DNA from: Pipra filicauda
Taxonomy: Eukaryota; Chordata; Aves; Passeriformes; Pipridae
NCBI RefSeq assembly: GCF_003945595.2
Contig: NW_024104428.1
Location: 644,106-708,105, forward strand
Direction: 5' to 3'
DNA length: 64,000 bases
Shown piece by piece: positions 24,101 to 37,012 of this stretch. A program made the position numbers and the translations under genes. Position 1 is the first letter of the stretch. Every line of letters begins with the position of its first letter. Below the pieces are notes generated by a model. That model was given only the letters and a program-made list of their open reading frames with translations, did no database searches and had not been told where the DNA came from.

Positions 24101-27100
24101 CATCCATCTCCTGGATGGCAGGTTCCTCTGCCCTTTTTCCTAAACAAGGGCAGAAAACACATGGGGTACCTAAAGAACTGCTGGGGCTAAAGACATAGTG
24201 TCACATGTGCACATAAATTCACAGGTCACCTGAACACCACACAGCTCTGCTCTGCCATCAGTAGACACCCTGACTACCTACACTGTCCTGGCTCTTTCCA
24301 CTGCAGGGTTTGCAGACCTCAGCCCTCAACCAAACTACACAAATTATCACACATCAGACTTTCAGCTGACATGCTCCACGTGCACCTTCTACCAGAAAGG
24401 CAGGGGCCACTTGGACGAGGGTCACCTCATATGGCACGTGGACCATATTCCACCCAAAACAGCTGATGATTTGTGAAAAATACCATGTTCTATCATTCCC
24501 TAGTAAGCCACAAATCCCCCTTACTTATAAATTATTTTCTAAACATCAAGAGATAACTTGTCCACCTAAGCTGAGTAGACAGCAACTCACAGTCTGTCAT
24601 CAATTTCTAGATGGTCTTAACTTGTCCTGAAGCAGTGTGGACTTTCCTATGTTTATGTCTTGCCAATAAAAAGTTATGGCATACACAAAGTCTTCAGTTT
24701 CACAAAATATTCCACTTATCCCCGTCAGAGAAATCACTGCTAACCCCAAGTCTGCACAATATTACCTCTCTGCTCACAGTCTTGCACTGGAAATGACTCT
24801 CAAGCAACAGAATAATCAAGAACTTGTCACCTGAAGTTATTTTGCTACATGAATGTGGGGACTACACAACCTCCATAGAGAAAACACCTTCTCCTGTACA
24901 CATGGTGAGTACACACCTCTCTGTTAAACTCCAAATGAGTTGGTTATTGCCTACAGTTACCTCCAGCCCCGAAGCACAGAGAAAGGGGCTGAGCAAAGAC
25001 AAGCTCACTTAAAATTAGCACCTTGAAGACCTACGAGCACATTGACATGGAAAGAGCACGCAAGATTCTATGCCATTACATGGGAGAGGAGCTCCTCTGA
25101 CTTGTTCAACTTAGTGTAAAAATTCAGGACCACAGGAATAAGCCTCACAGAAACTGTAGGAACATATTTAATCACCCCTGTGCAAACGAAGTATGTGTGG
25201 TCATACAACGTAGCTCTGCTGAGCCTACCTGTGCCTGCCCATATCTCAAGTCAGACAGTACAGATACCCCTCCTCCCATAATTCCCCCCCAACTCCTATC
25301 ACCACACACATGGACATCTCCCAAAGAATCAATCTGTCCTAAAGTCCATCCAGAACAGCAATGGCCACAGAAAATTCAACCTTTTGGTCTCCATCCTTAA
25401 AATGTAAAGTCAAAACAATCACTGACAAAGCACAATACAAACCCAAAGGCTCAGGGCACTAAGTGTTTTATGACATTTCTCCTGTAACCATCCCCTTCTC
25501 TCAGAAAATGGTACCTCTAGCAACTATTCACTTCCTTCCTCCTGCTGGCAAGCACATGGATAACCAACAGTAGCCACAAAGCCTAAGTAATTAGTATTAC
25601 TATATAAGTAATTAGTATTTTTAGGTACTTTAAAAAAAATCATTCTGAAATAGTCTTTTGCATCAAACACATTACCCACCACTCTCATAAGCACCACTTT
25701 TGAGAGCTGTGAGTAGCACTAACACTTTTTGTCAAACAGACGACTACTTGCCCATTAAACCTTTTTTCAGTGCATCAAACAACACTTCAGTGCATTATTA
25801 ATCCAGTGGGGACGAATGACTGTCCTAGACAGCTTCTGACTCTGCACGACTCCTTCCCCAAAGTAATGGAGGAGACAGACACTTATGGATGCTGGTGAGC
25901 AGATCCAAGGTGTACAGAGACAGACACAAAGAGCCTTTTAATTTCCCAGCTGCTATTATGTAGACAACACTCCAACTACTTGGTCCACCTGGGACTCAAA
26001 CAAGCTCTTGGCAGATTCTGACACAGTTCCAGAAATCAGTCTGGGGGAAAACGCCAAGAAGAAAAACCCCTAAAAAAAAAAAAAAATAAACAACAAAAAA
26101 CACCTCAAAGCCTAAGCTACAACTATCTGCTTGGGTACAGGAACGTTATGAGCACTTCCCCTTGGTGTCCATGCCATGCCAGCCTCTCCAGCAGCAGTGG
26201 CATTTGCAGTCAGCCAGGCTGCTGCCCGGGCGCTGGGGACGCGGTCGCGCACCCCACAGCACGTCACAGCGTCACCCTGACCTCAGCCCAGCGCCCCTGC
26301 ACAGCTGCCAGCACCAGCTCGGCTCCACCTCTGTTAGCAATGCTGGGAGCAGCCTATGTACTTTACAGCTGGAGTTTTAAGCACCTTAAGTGGGGTGTCA
26401 CTTGCCTGAGCAGCAGCCCCTCTGCCCTGCCGTTCCTACTGTTGTTGACACCGGTAAGGATCAGCAGCTCGAGCAATAAGGGGTTTTTCAAGAAATGTTT
26501 TAACAGTATTTCCCTAATATATGACAGGCTTCCCACATCGTATTAGCAGTTAACAGCCCCAGCATCAGTCAGCATTGCATGCAGGAGTCCAGTGGACAAC
26601 GATAAGAGTTTTCCACAGGTTGTTTTCACTGCTTTGGCTTCTGTCAAAGTTTCTTCTACTTTTCAGGAGTTAGGCAACATGTTCAGAGGCAGAGGCAGAG
26701 GCAGTCTTCTCCCCCTTACTTCTCTGGGTTTGTTTTTTCAAAAATTTAAATAGGGACATCTGCATGAACAACCATGGGTAAAAGACACCTGTATCAAGCT
26801 TGCCAGCAGCCCATTATCTAGAAACTAATCTGTGGGAAGGGAGTGGGGGGAAAATATGCTGAAATAATGGATGGGAAGACAGGACCGAGGAGACACCAGT
26901 TTGTTCTTCAACAAGTAGTAACGTCACACCACTTAAGCAGAAGGCTTGGGAGAAACAAGTCACCTATCAGTTCAGCCTGGGGGAAAAAAAAAGGGCTTTT
27001 CCCTTTCCTTTCAGCATCCCTTCAACGGGCTTCCAGAATGAAAGATAAGAAGCAATCCTCAGGCATAACTCCCTGGGCTGCAATCTTGTCAGTTTTCATG

Positions 27101-28195
27101 AGCTAAGTGAGGCTGGGATGGGTCAGCACAGGACAGAGCTCCTCTGAGGAAAACCCAGTGCTACATGTAGCGAGCAGTAATTCCCTGGTATGCTGCAAGG
27201 GGACACAGCGCCCATCCGAATGACGGGGGGCGACCCACACACCTTCCTCCCTTGTAACCTTCACCTCTACGGGCATTTGGTCTCTCTCATCCCAAACGAG
27301 CAGTTTTTCAAGGCTCCCCTGAGTATCACTACCTTCCAGCACTGCCTGTCCGACCAGTTTTCCTTCAGGACTGTCACCACCAGCCATCCTTCTGCTCTTC
27401 TCCTCCTGCTGTTCTTTAGCACCCGGGGAGCTCAGCACCACAAAGCTGCCATTCCCACAGGGACAGAGTTGGAGGGTTACTATACCCCCTGCAGCTTACT
27501 GCTGGGTAAGATGAGTGTCAGGGGGTGCAGTGAACCTCTCACTTCTTTGCTTTTAGGCCCACATCAGGCGCGTGAGATGTAGCACGACCTTTAGCCCCAC
27601 AGTGCAGCGCTTCCATACTGGTTTCCTTGTCGTTAAATGTAGGATCTTCCACACAGCAACGACTCTTCTAAGGAGTGAGGCACTTCAAAGAACTCCAGCA
27701 AGCAAAGACTGCATGTACACAGTACTCCACGATGCTACATGATTACATCAAAGCTGCCGGGATGAAAAACTGACATTTGATAAATAACATGAGGTCACCT
27801 CAAAGATCTCGGAACACCGCACGTAAAAAAAAAAAAATGTTATTTTGACAAGAAATTAAGCAATTGTATAATCAGGTCTATTATCAAATCTACTGCTTTG
27901 ACACGATCTTATAAAAGCCCGAGGAGCATGCAATTCCAATTGCTGCGGGATCCTCCCTCACTCGACACAAGATGTAGGCATTTAATATTCTTCTAGTTAG
28001 CCACGCATGTACAGCAAAGCCTAACGCACTTCAAAGTATTTACTGTGCTGTATAAACAGAGCGCTACTTTCAAAGACTCATAACTGTCAAATCAAAGCTA
28101 GCTTCCACCAGAGCATTCAGGAGCATTTCTGCTGGATGGTGGCTATCTGCCTGACAGTTTCAACCTTCTATCCCCAACCACAAGAAGGTTAAAAT

Positions 28196-28229
28196 TTATA
28201 TATATATATATATATATACATATGTATAT
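28196..28229. repeat. (TA)n microsatellite
   Basis: About eleven TA units followed by CATATGTATAT and a T run. Confidence 0.9.
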
Positions 28230-29715
28230 TTTTTTTTAAGAGACAGAAGAAAGCGTTTTCTTGCTAACAAGCTGTCAAGTCATTTTGGCCTGAAGTTCTT
28301 TACTCCTTTCTCACACGTACATATCAAATGTGGTGGAAAACTTCCACTAGAAGTAGTTCTGAGAGGAGTTTCTCCATACACAGGACTGCCCGAACTCTCC
28401 ATTGTAACAGCTCCCACTGTTGAAGCTGCGGCCGCTCACCTCAACAGGCTACGGCTTGGTTTTACATTATACTGCAAATACATTTCTAATCAACCCTCAA
28501 ACAAATCCAGATTGGTACACAGATAAAACACTGCCATTTCACAGGCAGTGGAACAGCGATATCAAGACACCTGAAGAAGTCCGTTCAGAAAATGCAGAAA
28601 GCAGAGCTCTGAGTCACCTGAAAAATGGTCTGGTGCTGCTCCTACCCAGTGTTTTTATCAATGAACCACTAAACCAGAGTTTTTGTTCAGGTCTTCACAA
28701 CTCTGTACACACTGCAAAGGTAGCACAGATAGCCTGACACGGCATACACAAGCAGACTCACAGACCTAAAGCAATTTGTAGAGCATATGTAACATGGTCA
28801 AGTAGATAAATCACAGGCTCTGTTCTTAAGTTCGTCACCAAATCCAACCTAACCTGGTTATAAAAGAGCCCATGGGCCCCAGCTTCCCCCTGATAAGGTA
28901 AAACAGATATCTGCACCCTTTGTTCAGAAGGCACAGAGGACAACAAGAGGCACACGGGGACCATCAGGTGACAAGATGGGTCAGTGATTTAAAGCTCCTT
29001 TGCCCTGCTGCTATGCAGACAGCCCCACCAGAAAGCCAAGGAGCAAAACCACAGTGGCACTGCCTTCTTAAGAGGCCAAACAGCCATGAGAGCATGAGAA
29101 AATGACAACCAGCTCAGAGTAACTGCAAATGCTAGGAGCTGGACAGGCAGCTGTGTGGCTACCTGCGCCTGAACAATAACTGCTCTGAACTCAAAACAGA
29201 AAACATTAAGCTCTCCCTCAATTCCATATGCAGCTAAATTATTGTGTATATCATGCACTCTTTTCATCATAGGCTGTACCACTAAGGAGCACCTAAAACC
29301 AGCACTGTTTTCAAGACTACAGCACCCAATTTTCAGTGAGCTCTCGGAGTACATTGCTCTACCACCTCTCAGCCCTGCTTTGCTGAGAGAAATCATGTCA
29401 CTGGTAAAGCATACTTTCCAGATTCCTTCCTTCAAAAGGATTTCATTGATTCTACCTAGGCTTTAAAAAACAGTCCACTGTTCATCTCCCTTCCCTTTTC
29501 CACAAGCTCCTTCTCAGAGGCCAAACAAGGAAAATCTCACCTCTCCTTTTAAGTCTGTCCGAAAACAAAGGAATCTTGGAGCAAGTCTATCTGTTCTAAA
29601 CAGATAACATTCATTCTTCAGATACAGTAAAAATTTCATAACAGTCTTTAAATAAATTCAATGAGTGTTGCCAAAGCAGATCAAAACCAGAGCGCTCAGA
29701 TCCGACCCTGCCGAA

Positions 29716-29776
29716 GAGCAGGTAAGAACAACCCCAGGAGGAGGAGCAGGTAAGAACAACCCCAGGAGGAGGAGCA
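29716..29776 (+). repeat. 28-base tandem duplication containing a splice-donor-like motif
   Basis: The unit starts GAGCAGGTAAGAACAACCCC and continues AGGAGGAG. It occurs in full at 29716 and 29744, with a third partial copy (GAGCA) at 29772. Each full copy holds CAG|GTAAGA on the + strand. Confidence 0.9.
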
Positions 29777-32700
29777 AAGCAAATGTGAAAAGTTGGGTAG
29801 CAGCAGCTCACCTCTCGATAAGCCACACTCTGGTAGCTCAGATCAGGTTTCAGGATGGCTCACCACGATCCAACCAGAAGCCTGTGCAGTTGAAAGGCGC
29901 ATCTCACACACTGGTCTCAATCAAGTTTCCAGAGAAGTGTGTGAGAACCCTGCAGCAAACCCAGGCACAACAAGCTATTCCCTCCCTCTCTTTCCCAATA
30001 TAGAAGCACATCTGTTAGAGCAGAATAAAAAACAAGGTTTAGACCACAGGCTTAATACCTCTTCCAAAATTTCTACTGTCACTGATTACGATAATTGAAT
30101 ATTCTTCATATTCCTACAGACATCTGATGCTTTTTAACTCTTGTTGAATTCTTGCTCCTGATGATTCTCACAGCATGAGTTTCACTGCTTAATTGCAACC
30201 ACACTAAATAGTCTATAGTCAATTTACAGTGCATGTTCTGTATCATCAGGCAGTCTTGACACAGCAGAAACTTTTCCATAGCTAAACCACCATACTCTTC
30301 TTTTTGCCCTGCTTAAAGCTCCTTAAGTGGGTTTCTCTTTTGATACCTTGCCTATATGTTCAGAGATGATTTTTGGCAAAAAGAACAAGGTAAGCTGAAG
30401 GGAACTGTTCTCAGGCAAGGGAAGCTGTAACAAACAGGTGTAAAAAAACCACTTAGCAAGTTTAGCAGGCTCTTGGGGTATAGCTAGATGAGCACTCCTT
30501 TTGGCAGCAATGCCAGCTTAAAGAACTGCTGCTACCAATATTTACTTCCATCCCTGCACCACACTGTCTGATGTGCCCATACAACCGCTTGTGTGGCCAA
30601 ACAGTGAACCAGTTTGGCAAACTGATGCAGGCTAAGTATAATCTTTTTTTTTTTTTTTTTTGCCAGGCTACTTATAATCCAGATCGACTCCTGGATCCTT
30701 TCAGCATCCAGCTGCTCCAGCAGCAGCACCAGCAGGGTGGCACAGAGTCAAAATGGGCAAGCACCAGGGACTCCTCACAAGCCAACTCTAGCACTGAAAG
30801 AAGTGCTAGGCCCCTACAGGTAAGGGTGCAGCCACAAAGCACAGCCCTGCTTCTTCAAAGATATAAATTAAAAGCCAACACTGCAACAGTTCACTTGGAT
30901 TCAGCACATTAAAATGTCACCTACTTTTGCTAACTAGCGTTTGTGAGCCAGAGGGGTCTTAAAGGCAACCCTTCAGAAATGTCCCAACAGACAGATTTTT
31001 TTTTTTGTTCAAGTTCTTTGGCATTATCAGAATTCCTAATTATAAACAAGGTTCCCGTTCTTCTGGACTTGTGTAGTCCCTACCACAAAGGAGATCGAGC
31101 TCCAAAATGATTAAACTTTTAAAACACAACAAAAAAAACCCCTAACAGACAAGTAAGGGTGTGTGAGGGAAAGCTATTTTAAATCCAATAGGCAGAGCAG
31201 TGCTTGGACAAAAACTCAGCAATGAAATCTCCTTCCATTCACAAATTGCCCTGAAAACCTGAGTTAACACCTTGACTTTGCCAGCAGGAAGACTACAGGG
31301 ACTCCAGCAGAGCTTGTAAGCAGGAAATCCAAGCCCACAGCAAAACTTGCTGGGTTAAAGGCCTTCATATCTATGTAAACAGAGCACGGAACTTAGCGAG
31401 GCACAGGGATTTCTGTGAAGTCCAAGGCCACGCAAGCTAGTTAGAAGGATTTTATGAAGGTTGCCTGCATTGCTCTGAAGAAATTCTGGTAAACTTCTAG
31501 AAACCAGAGGAGATGAAGCCCTGTGAGACAGCACAGCTCACATTTAAGAGAGAATTTAGTTTGAATACTCACTTGGGTGTAAATTGCTCCACAGGATAAA
31601 GCTGTTGTTGGTCGGGTTTTGATTTCTTTTCCTATTGAATTTATAAAAGATCAACAAAATTCCTAAGCCACAGGCACAGTTTGTAAGGCCAGAGAGTCAA
31701 TAGAGCACGTCAGGAACTCAGAGGAAAAAAACATCTAGAAAGAAACGTGTAGAAATAGGTATGGGAAGACAACATGTTACAGAGCAACAAGCCTGAATGG
31801 CTATCAAATATGGATCAAAGGCACTCCATTCTTATCCACCTCAAATGTATAAACTGCTCAGAAAAGCTGTTGTATATGAACATTTTGGCCTTGTGGCTCA
31901 TAGTTGCCTCAGTTTCTATATTTGGATATTTTGTGACAAATGTAGTTTCTCTGGCTGTGGACTGACCCTAACTGAAAACAATCCAAGCCATGAACTGTAA
32001 AGATGAAATGCAAGATGGGGGGGTTGGAAGGGGGAAACACAGGGAAGAAAAGAGTCCACACTCTTTGTATTCACAATATACAGAAGAGATCTACAAAGTT
32101 TCTAGTTGTATGAACAGAAACTATTTATTTTCTTTCACATTAAAATTCAGTTCCTGCCTAGCTTAGAAGACTGTGTTGACCAATAAACAAATTAATTTAT
32201 CACAAGAGAGGAAAGCAAAACACCTTCCCAAAACAAACAACTACAAAAAGATGGTCACAAAGGTACTGTCACAGCCCAGCTACTCCCTCACACCAGAGCA
32301 GATCACGATTTCTCCCAAAACATCTTTACTACATCTCTGAGCTCATAATCTGTATTGGGAAAACCACACTGGGAAGTCAGCAACAGAACTTTTACCAAAC
32401 ATTGCAAAAATCAAGTACACGTTCCCCAAAACAATGTTAACCTGACCAAAGATGAGCAGCTGAATGGGAGTGGAACTTACACAAAAACTTGTTTAGGGTG
32501 GGGGTTTTTTTTGCTTGGTTTTGTTCACACTTATTTAACGTCAATGATTGATTAACATTTTGGATAAAGGAGGTCTTTGTTAGTGATTCAGCATCTCCAC
32601 CCCTTCAATTAAGGTGTTAAGAGTTCACACAAGTGCAGTGAGACCCAAGATCCCCAGACCCCTCTCCACAATAAAAACCCGACCCAAAAAAACCCAGATT

Positions 32701-34099
32701 TAAAAAAAAACCCAAAAAAACAAAAAACAAAACCAACAAAACAAAAACGCACTCGCCCCACTGAGAAAATTGCCAAATCCCAAAACTGACATCGTTGCTA
32801 ACTTCAAGTTAAAAAAAGAAAGATGCCTTTCTTTTGTTGTTTGAGGAGAGGCCAGCAAGGGAGAAAGGGAAAGAATATGAGCCCTTGAGCCATTTTTATG
32901 CTCTGAGTAAGAAAAAAAAGGACACATTCATTAAAAATAATCTCTTTGGAGATCACTGTTAAAAGAAAAAAAAAAATCCACACCGCACAACAGAGCCAAA
33001 ATGTCCAAAATGGCTATAAAACCTCACCAAAGCAACCCTTGCAATTCAGGGAGAAAGCAGATCCCTCTGCTATGGGATGCACAGCTCCACTGCCACAGGA
33101 TGAACACACCACGACTGTGTGTGCCCCTGTTTAACTTCACCAGTCCAACACCTGTAACACCCCACTGCAGGCAGAAATCCAGCACGACAAGACCTCGTAG
33201 GAAGCAGCAGAGGGGTAAACAAAAAGAAGTGGGAATAAAGCTGTTTAGGTATGTTAATTCTTTCATTCCATACCCTTTTATTCGATGTAATGCCTTGCCT
33301 AGCTTTCCAACATTTGTTTTTGAAATATTTTGAGCAATCACTGACCAAATAACCCAACAAAACAGAAGAAAAAAAATCTACATCACTTTTTCTCCTCATG
33401 CTTTTAAAGCTTGATGCACTTAAGGATGCTTAGAGCATCCTATGATGTCTGTGTGGGCTTTTCACAGAGAAATCGAGGACAAAACACTTTCAAGGAAAAA
33501 AATGTTACTGGAACCCCTAAAAACTGGAATAACTGTCTCCCCCACTTCCTCAAACTGTGTTTTGACAGTAGAACAACCAGTCACTAACAGGGAGGCTTTG
33601 TGAGACAAACTCGACCTGGCACAACCCTTTCTTCTCTGCCCAGACCAAGGTGGTGTTACTTTACCAGGTTAGAGCTACAAGACTTGATGTTCCTCTCCCC
33701 AGAAAGTGAGGTTCATGGTCATTTCCAGACCAGTTTCAGAGTCCAAGTTAGGTTTGGCATCTGGAGAGTAAAAGCATCTTCCCTTTCACATTGGTGGCTT
33801 TGAACCCTTCCACAAGCACCTCCCTACTAACACTTCTTTTGTACTTACTTTCTTTCTTTGCTGCATGACAATTTCCTGATTTCTCATGTAGTTTACTATT
33901 AAGCCACTAATCATGTCATCATCCCACCCTAATTTTTTATATCCAAATAGCAACCCACAGTTGACTGTCACATCGGATTCCTCCCATCTGTGTCCTCGCG
34001 CTTTGTCTCCCCTCCGCGAGCAACATCCACCTTCCACATCCCAAACACTCCATCAGCAGAGGCCTTTCCAGTCCCATCATTCCACCACCTACACTGAGA

Positions 34100-35230
34100 C
34101 CTCAGCAACAGAAAGCTGGACTACACAGAAGACCAGAGTGCTCTCACTCATCTTAGAGGTGGAGCCTTGTTGTCTTCCTGCATCTGCCTGTCCCATCATT
34201 TCCCTGAGCATCTGGGGTCTTCAGTGTTCGTTTCTCCTCATCATCCAACCCTTGGCCTCATGAACTTGCAGTGTTTCTACAGATTTAGCCTTTCTCATCC
34301 CCCTCTGCAGCCAGCCAGGGCACAGACTGCCTCTCTCTCACACACACACACAAAATGCCTCTCCTCTACCTAGCAGGAATACTTCCAAATAAACACACTG
34401 CCCCTGCCTTGTCAGATACTGCTCCTCCCCACAATCCCTATATACAAGATCCCCTCCCACACTCCTGGTATCCCACAAACTCCTCTTGCACAGCTATCCT
34501 ACATACCAGTCCAACACTACATGCTCAGCTTCCCTGGATTCCTGCTCTCCTGAACTACCTACACTGCTTTCCCAGCTCTGGAGCCCTAAAGTTTCCCTCA
34601 TGACCACTTGCACCACCTCCCCCATGCTGAAAGCACTTCCTGCCCACCCCATATTTTGGCTCCTAATGCCTCCCCATACCACAATCCCACTCCCATATCC
34701 CTTTCTCCCAGTGACTCAAGACCCAGCTCCTCATGTCCTTTCATCACCACATCCATCCCCTCATGTATCAACCCAGTTCTCCCCAGCAGACCTCATACTC
34801 CACATTGCTTCATCCACCTCTTCCTCTTTTCCTGCAGACACCCATATTTCAGTTCTTCCTGCAAAGCCCCCCATCCCTTCCTCACAACACATCCCAGATG
34901 ATCTGATGTCCCACACACTATCTCCCACCCCATCACTGCCTGTTCCACCTTTTATTCCAATCCCTACATCCCTTCCACAGACCTCTGTGCCCCAGTCCCT
35001 CACTCCAGCTCCACTGCAGAGTTCACACCTGCAGCTCCCACCCCATTTACTCCAGCTTCTTTCTCCTAGGACACTTCTCACTCCCAGTCCAACAGCCCAG
35101 CCCTGGTGCTGCAGCCCCTCCCATCCCATGTCCCAGCCCCTCACTGGGATTGGAACCCCAGAGGCACCTCTCTAATCCACCCAAAAGCATCCTTTTCCAT
35201 GGCACGGCCCTGAGGGCATCCCACAAACCT
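34100..35230. other. G-poor, pyrimidine-rich non-coding tract next to the minisatellite
   Basis: The + strand is dominated by C, T and A, with few G. It has CCCAC/CCTCC-type words and a short CA run at about 34340-34352. ORFs of up to 229 codons here follow from the lack of G (few TAG/TGA), and show no recognisable protein. Confidence 0.7.
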
Positions 35231-37012
35231 CAGAACACCCCACACACCAGCCTGGCCTCCAGAGCACACCCCAGTGCCACCCCACAGCCACGGGGACACC
35301 CAGTGCCCCCAGCACAACCCAGTGCCCCCAGCACAACCCAGTGCCCCCAGCACAGCACAGCCACATGGGCACCCAGTGCACCCCAGAGCACCCCATACAT
35401 CCCTCCACGAAGTACAGCTCTTGGGGCATCCCATGCACCACACAGCAACCCAGGACAACCCACACACCCCTTCCCATGGCAAATCCCCTCTGGCATCCCC
35501 TGCAAGTAGGAGCATCCCACACATTCCTCCATACAGCACAGCCCCCAGGCATCCCCTGCACCACAATGCAGGGCAGAGCATTCCATGTGCCCCTCCACAG
35601 GGCACAGCCTCCAGGGCTGCCTGTGCATGCCAAAGCACCCTAATCATCCCATGGAGCACAGCTCCAAGAGCATTCCCTGTGCCCCACACATCATTCCATG
35701 GAGCACAGCTCCCAGGGCATCTTCTGCACCCCAAATATCCCATGGAGCACAGCTCCAAGAGCATTCCCTGTGCCCCACACATCCCTCCATGGAGCACAGC
35801 TCCCAGGCCATCCTCTGCACCCCAATCACCCCACGGAGCACAACTCCAAGTGCATCCCACGCACTTCACACATCCCGCCACGATACACAGCCCCCAGGTA
35901 CCCCGAGCTCCCCACACATCCCATGGAGCACATCCCCTGCACCTCACACATCCCACCGTGAAGCACAGCTCCCAGGGCATCCCCTGTGCCACACACATCC
36001 CATGGAGCACATCCCCTGCTCCCCCACAGATCCCGCCATGGAGCACAGCTCCCAGAGCATCCCCTGCTCCCCACACATCTCATGGGACACAGCTCCTGGA
36101 GCACTCCCTGCTTTCCACCCATCCCTCCATGGAGCACATCCCTTGCTCCAGGGGCGCAGGGGGGGTGGAGGAAAAGGAAGGGAGTCCCATGGAACACATC
36201 CCCTGCACCCCACACTTCCCTTCACGGAGCACAGCTCTCAGCACATCCCACACACCTCATGGGGCACACCTCCTGGAGCATTCCCTGCTCCCCACTGATC
36301 CCTCCACGGAGCACATCTCCTGCTCCCCACACATCCCATGGAGCACATTCCCTGCTCTCCACACATCCATCCCTCCATGGAGCACATTCCATGCTCCCCA
36401 CACACCCCATGGAACACAGCTCCTAGAGCGTTCCCTGCTCCCCACAGATCCCATGGAGCACAGCCCCTGCTCCCCACACACCCCATGGAACACAGCTCCT
36501 AGAGTGTCCCATGCTCCCCACAGATCCCATGGAGGACGTTCCCTGCTCCCCACACATCCCATGGAACACATTCCCTGTTCCCCACACATCCATCCCTCCA
36601 TGGAGCACATTCCATGCTCCTCACACATCCCTCCATGGAGCACAGCTCCCAGCACATCCCCTGCTCCCCACAGATCCCTCCATGGAGCACATTCCCTGCT
36701 CCCCACACATCCCTCCATGGAGCATATTCCCTGCTCCCCACACACCCCATGGAACACGGCTCCTAGAGCACACCGTGCTCCCCACACCTCCTATGGAGCA
36801 CATTCCCTGCTCCCCACACACCTCATGGGGCACAGCTCCTGCCTGGAGCATCCCCTGCTCCCCACAGATCCCTCCATGGAACACATCCCCCGCTCCCCAC
36901 AGACCCCTCCACGGGGCACAGCTCCCAGCACATCCCACGCTCCCCACACATCCCATGGAGCACATTCCCTGCTCCCCACACATCCCTCCACGCAGCGCAT
37001 CCCCCGGGCACC
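35230..37012. repeat. Modular minisatellite, units mostly 32-47 bases
   Basis: Imperfect tandem copies of a unit built on CATGGAGCACA, (N)TTCCCTGCTCCCCACAC. By counting, units of 32, 35, 44 and 47 bases occur, differing by a CTC triplet (ATCCC versus ATCCCTC) and by a 12-base block such as GCTCCCAGCACA; a few units are 39 or 48. Copies are regular from about 35640 to 37012 and more degenerate from 35230. I estimate 30-40 units by eye. It lacks stops in several frames on both strands, giving long ORFs (the largest 770 codons) that are not genes. Confidence 0.9.
35301..35356. repeat. Nested 19-base tandem repeat, three copies
   Basis: The unit CAGTGCCCCCAGCACAACC starts at 35301, 35320 and 35339. 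It lies at the degenerate start of the larger minisatellite and has a different unit, so it is a separate local expansion. Confidence 0.9.

Larger units (their letters stand above)
17445..34099 (-). other. Probable BCL9 5' intron sequence, no gene seen
   Basis: I find no coding exon, RNA gene or well-preserved transposon here. Simple repeats are an (AAAC)n run at about 18102-18126, a (TA)n run at 28196-28229 and a poly-T run near 30643-30660. There is a 28-base tandem duplication at 29716-29776, a small CpG cluster near 26220-26330 and a repeated TAAGTAATTAGTATT at 25584 and 25605. Non-coding BCL9 5' exons may lie here but cannot be recognised from sequence alone. Confidence 0.6.

Noticed and set aside
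34486..35175. 229-codon Ser/Pro/His-rich + strand ORF
   Set aside because: The tract lacks G, so TAG and TGA are rare by composition. The protein is low-complexity with no start context or splice support.
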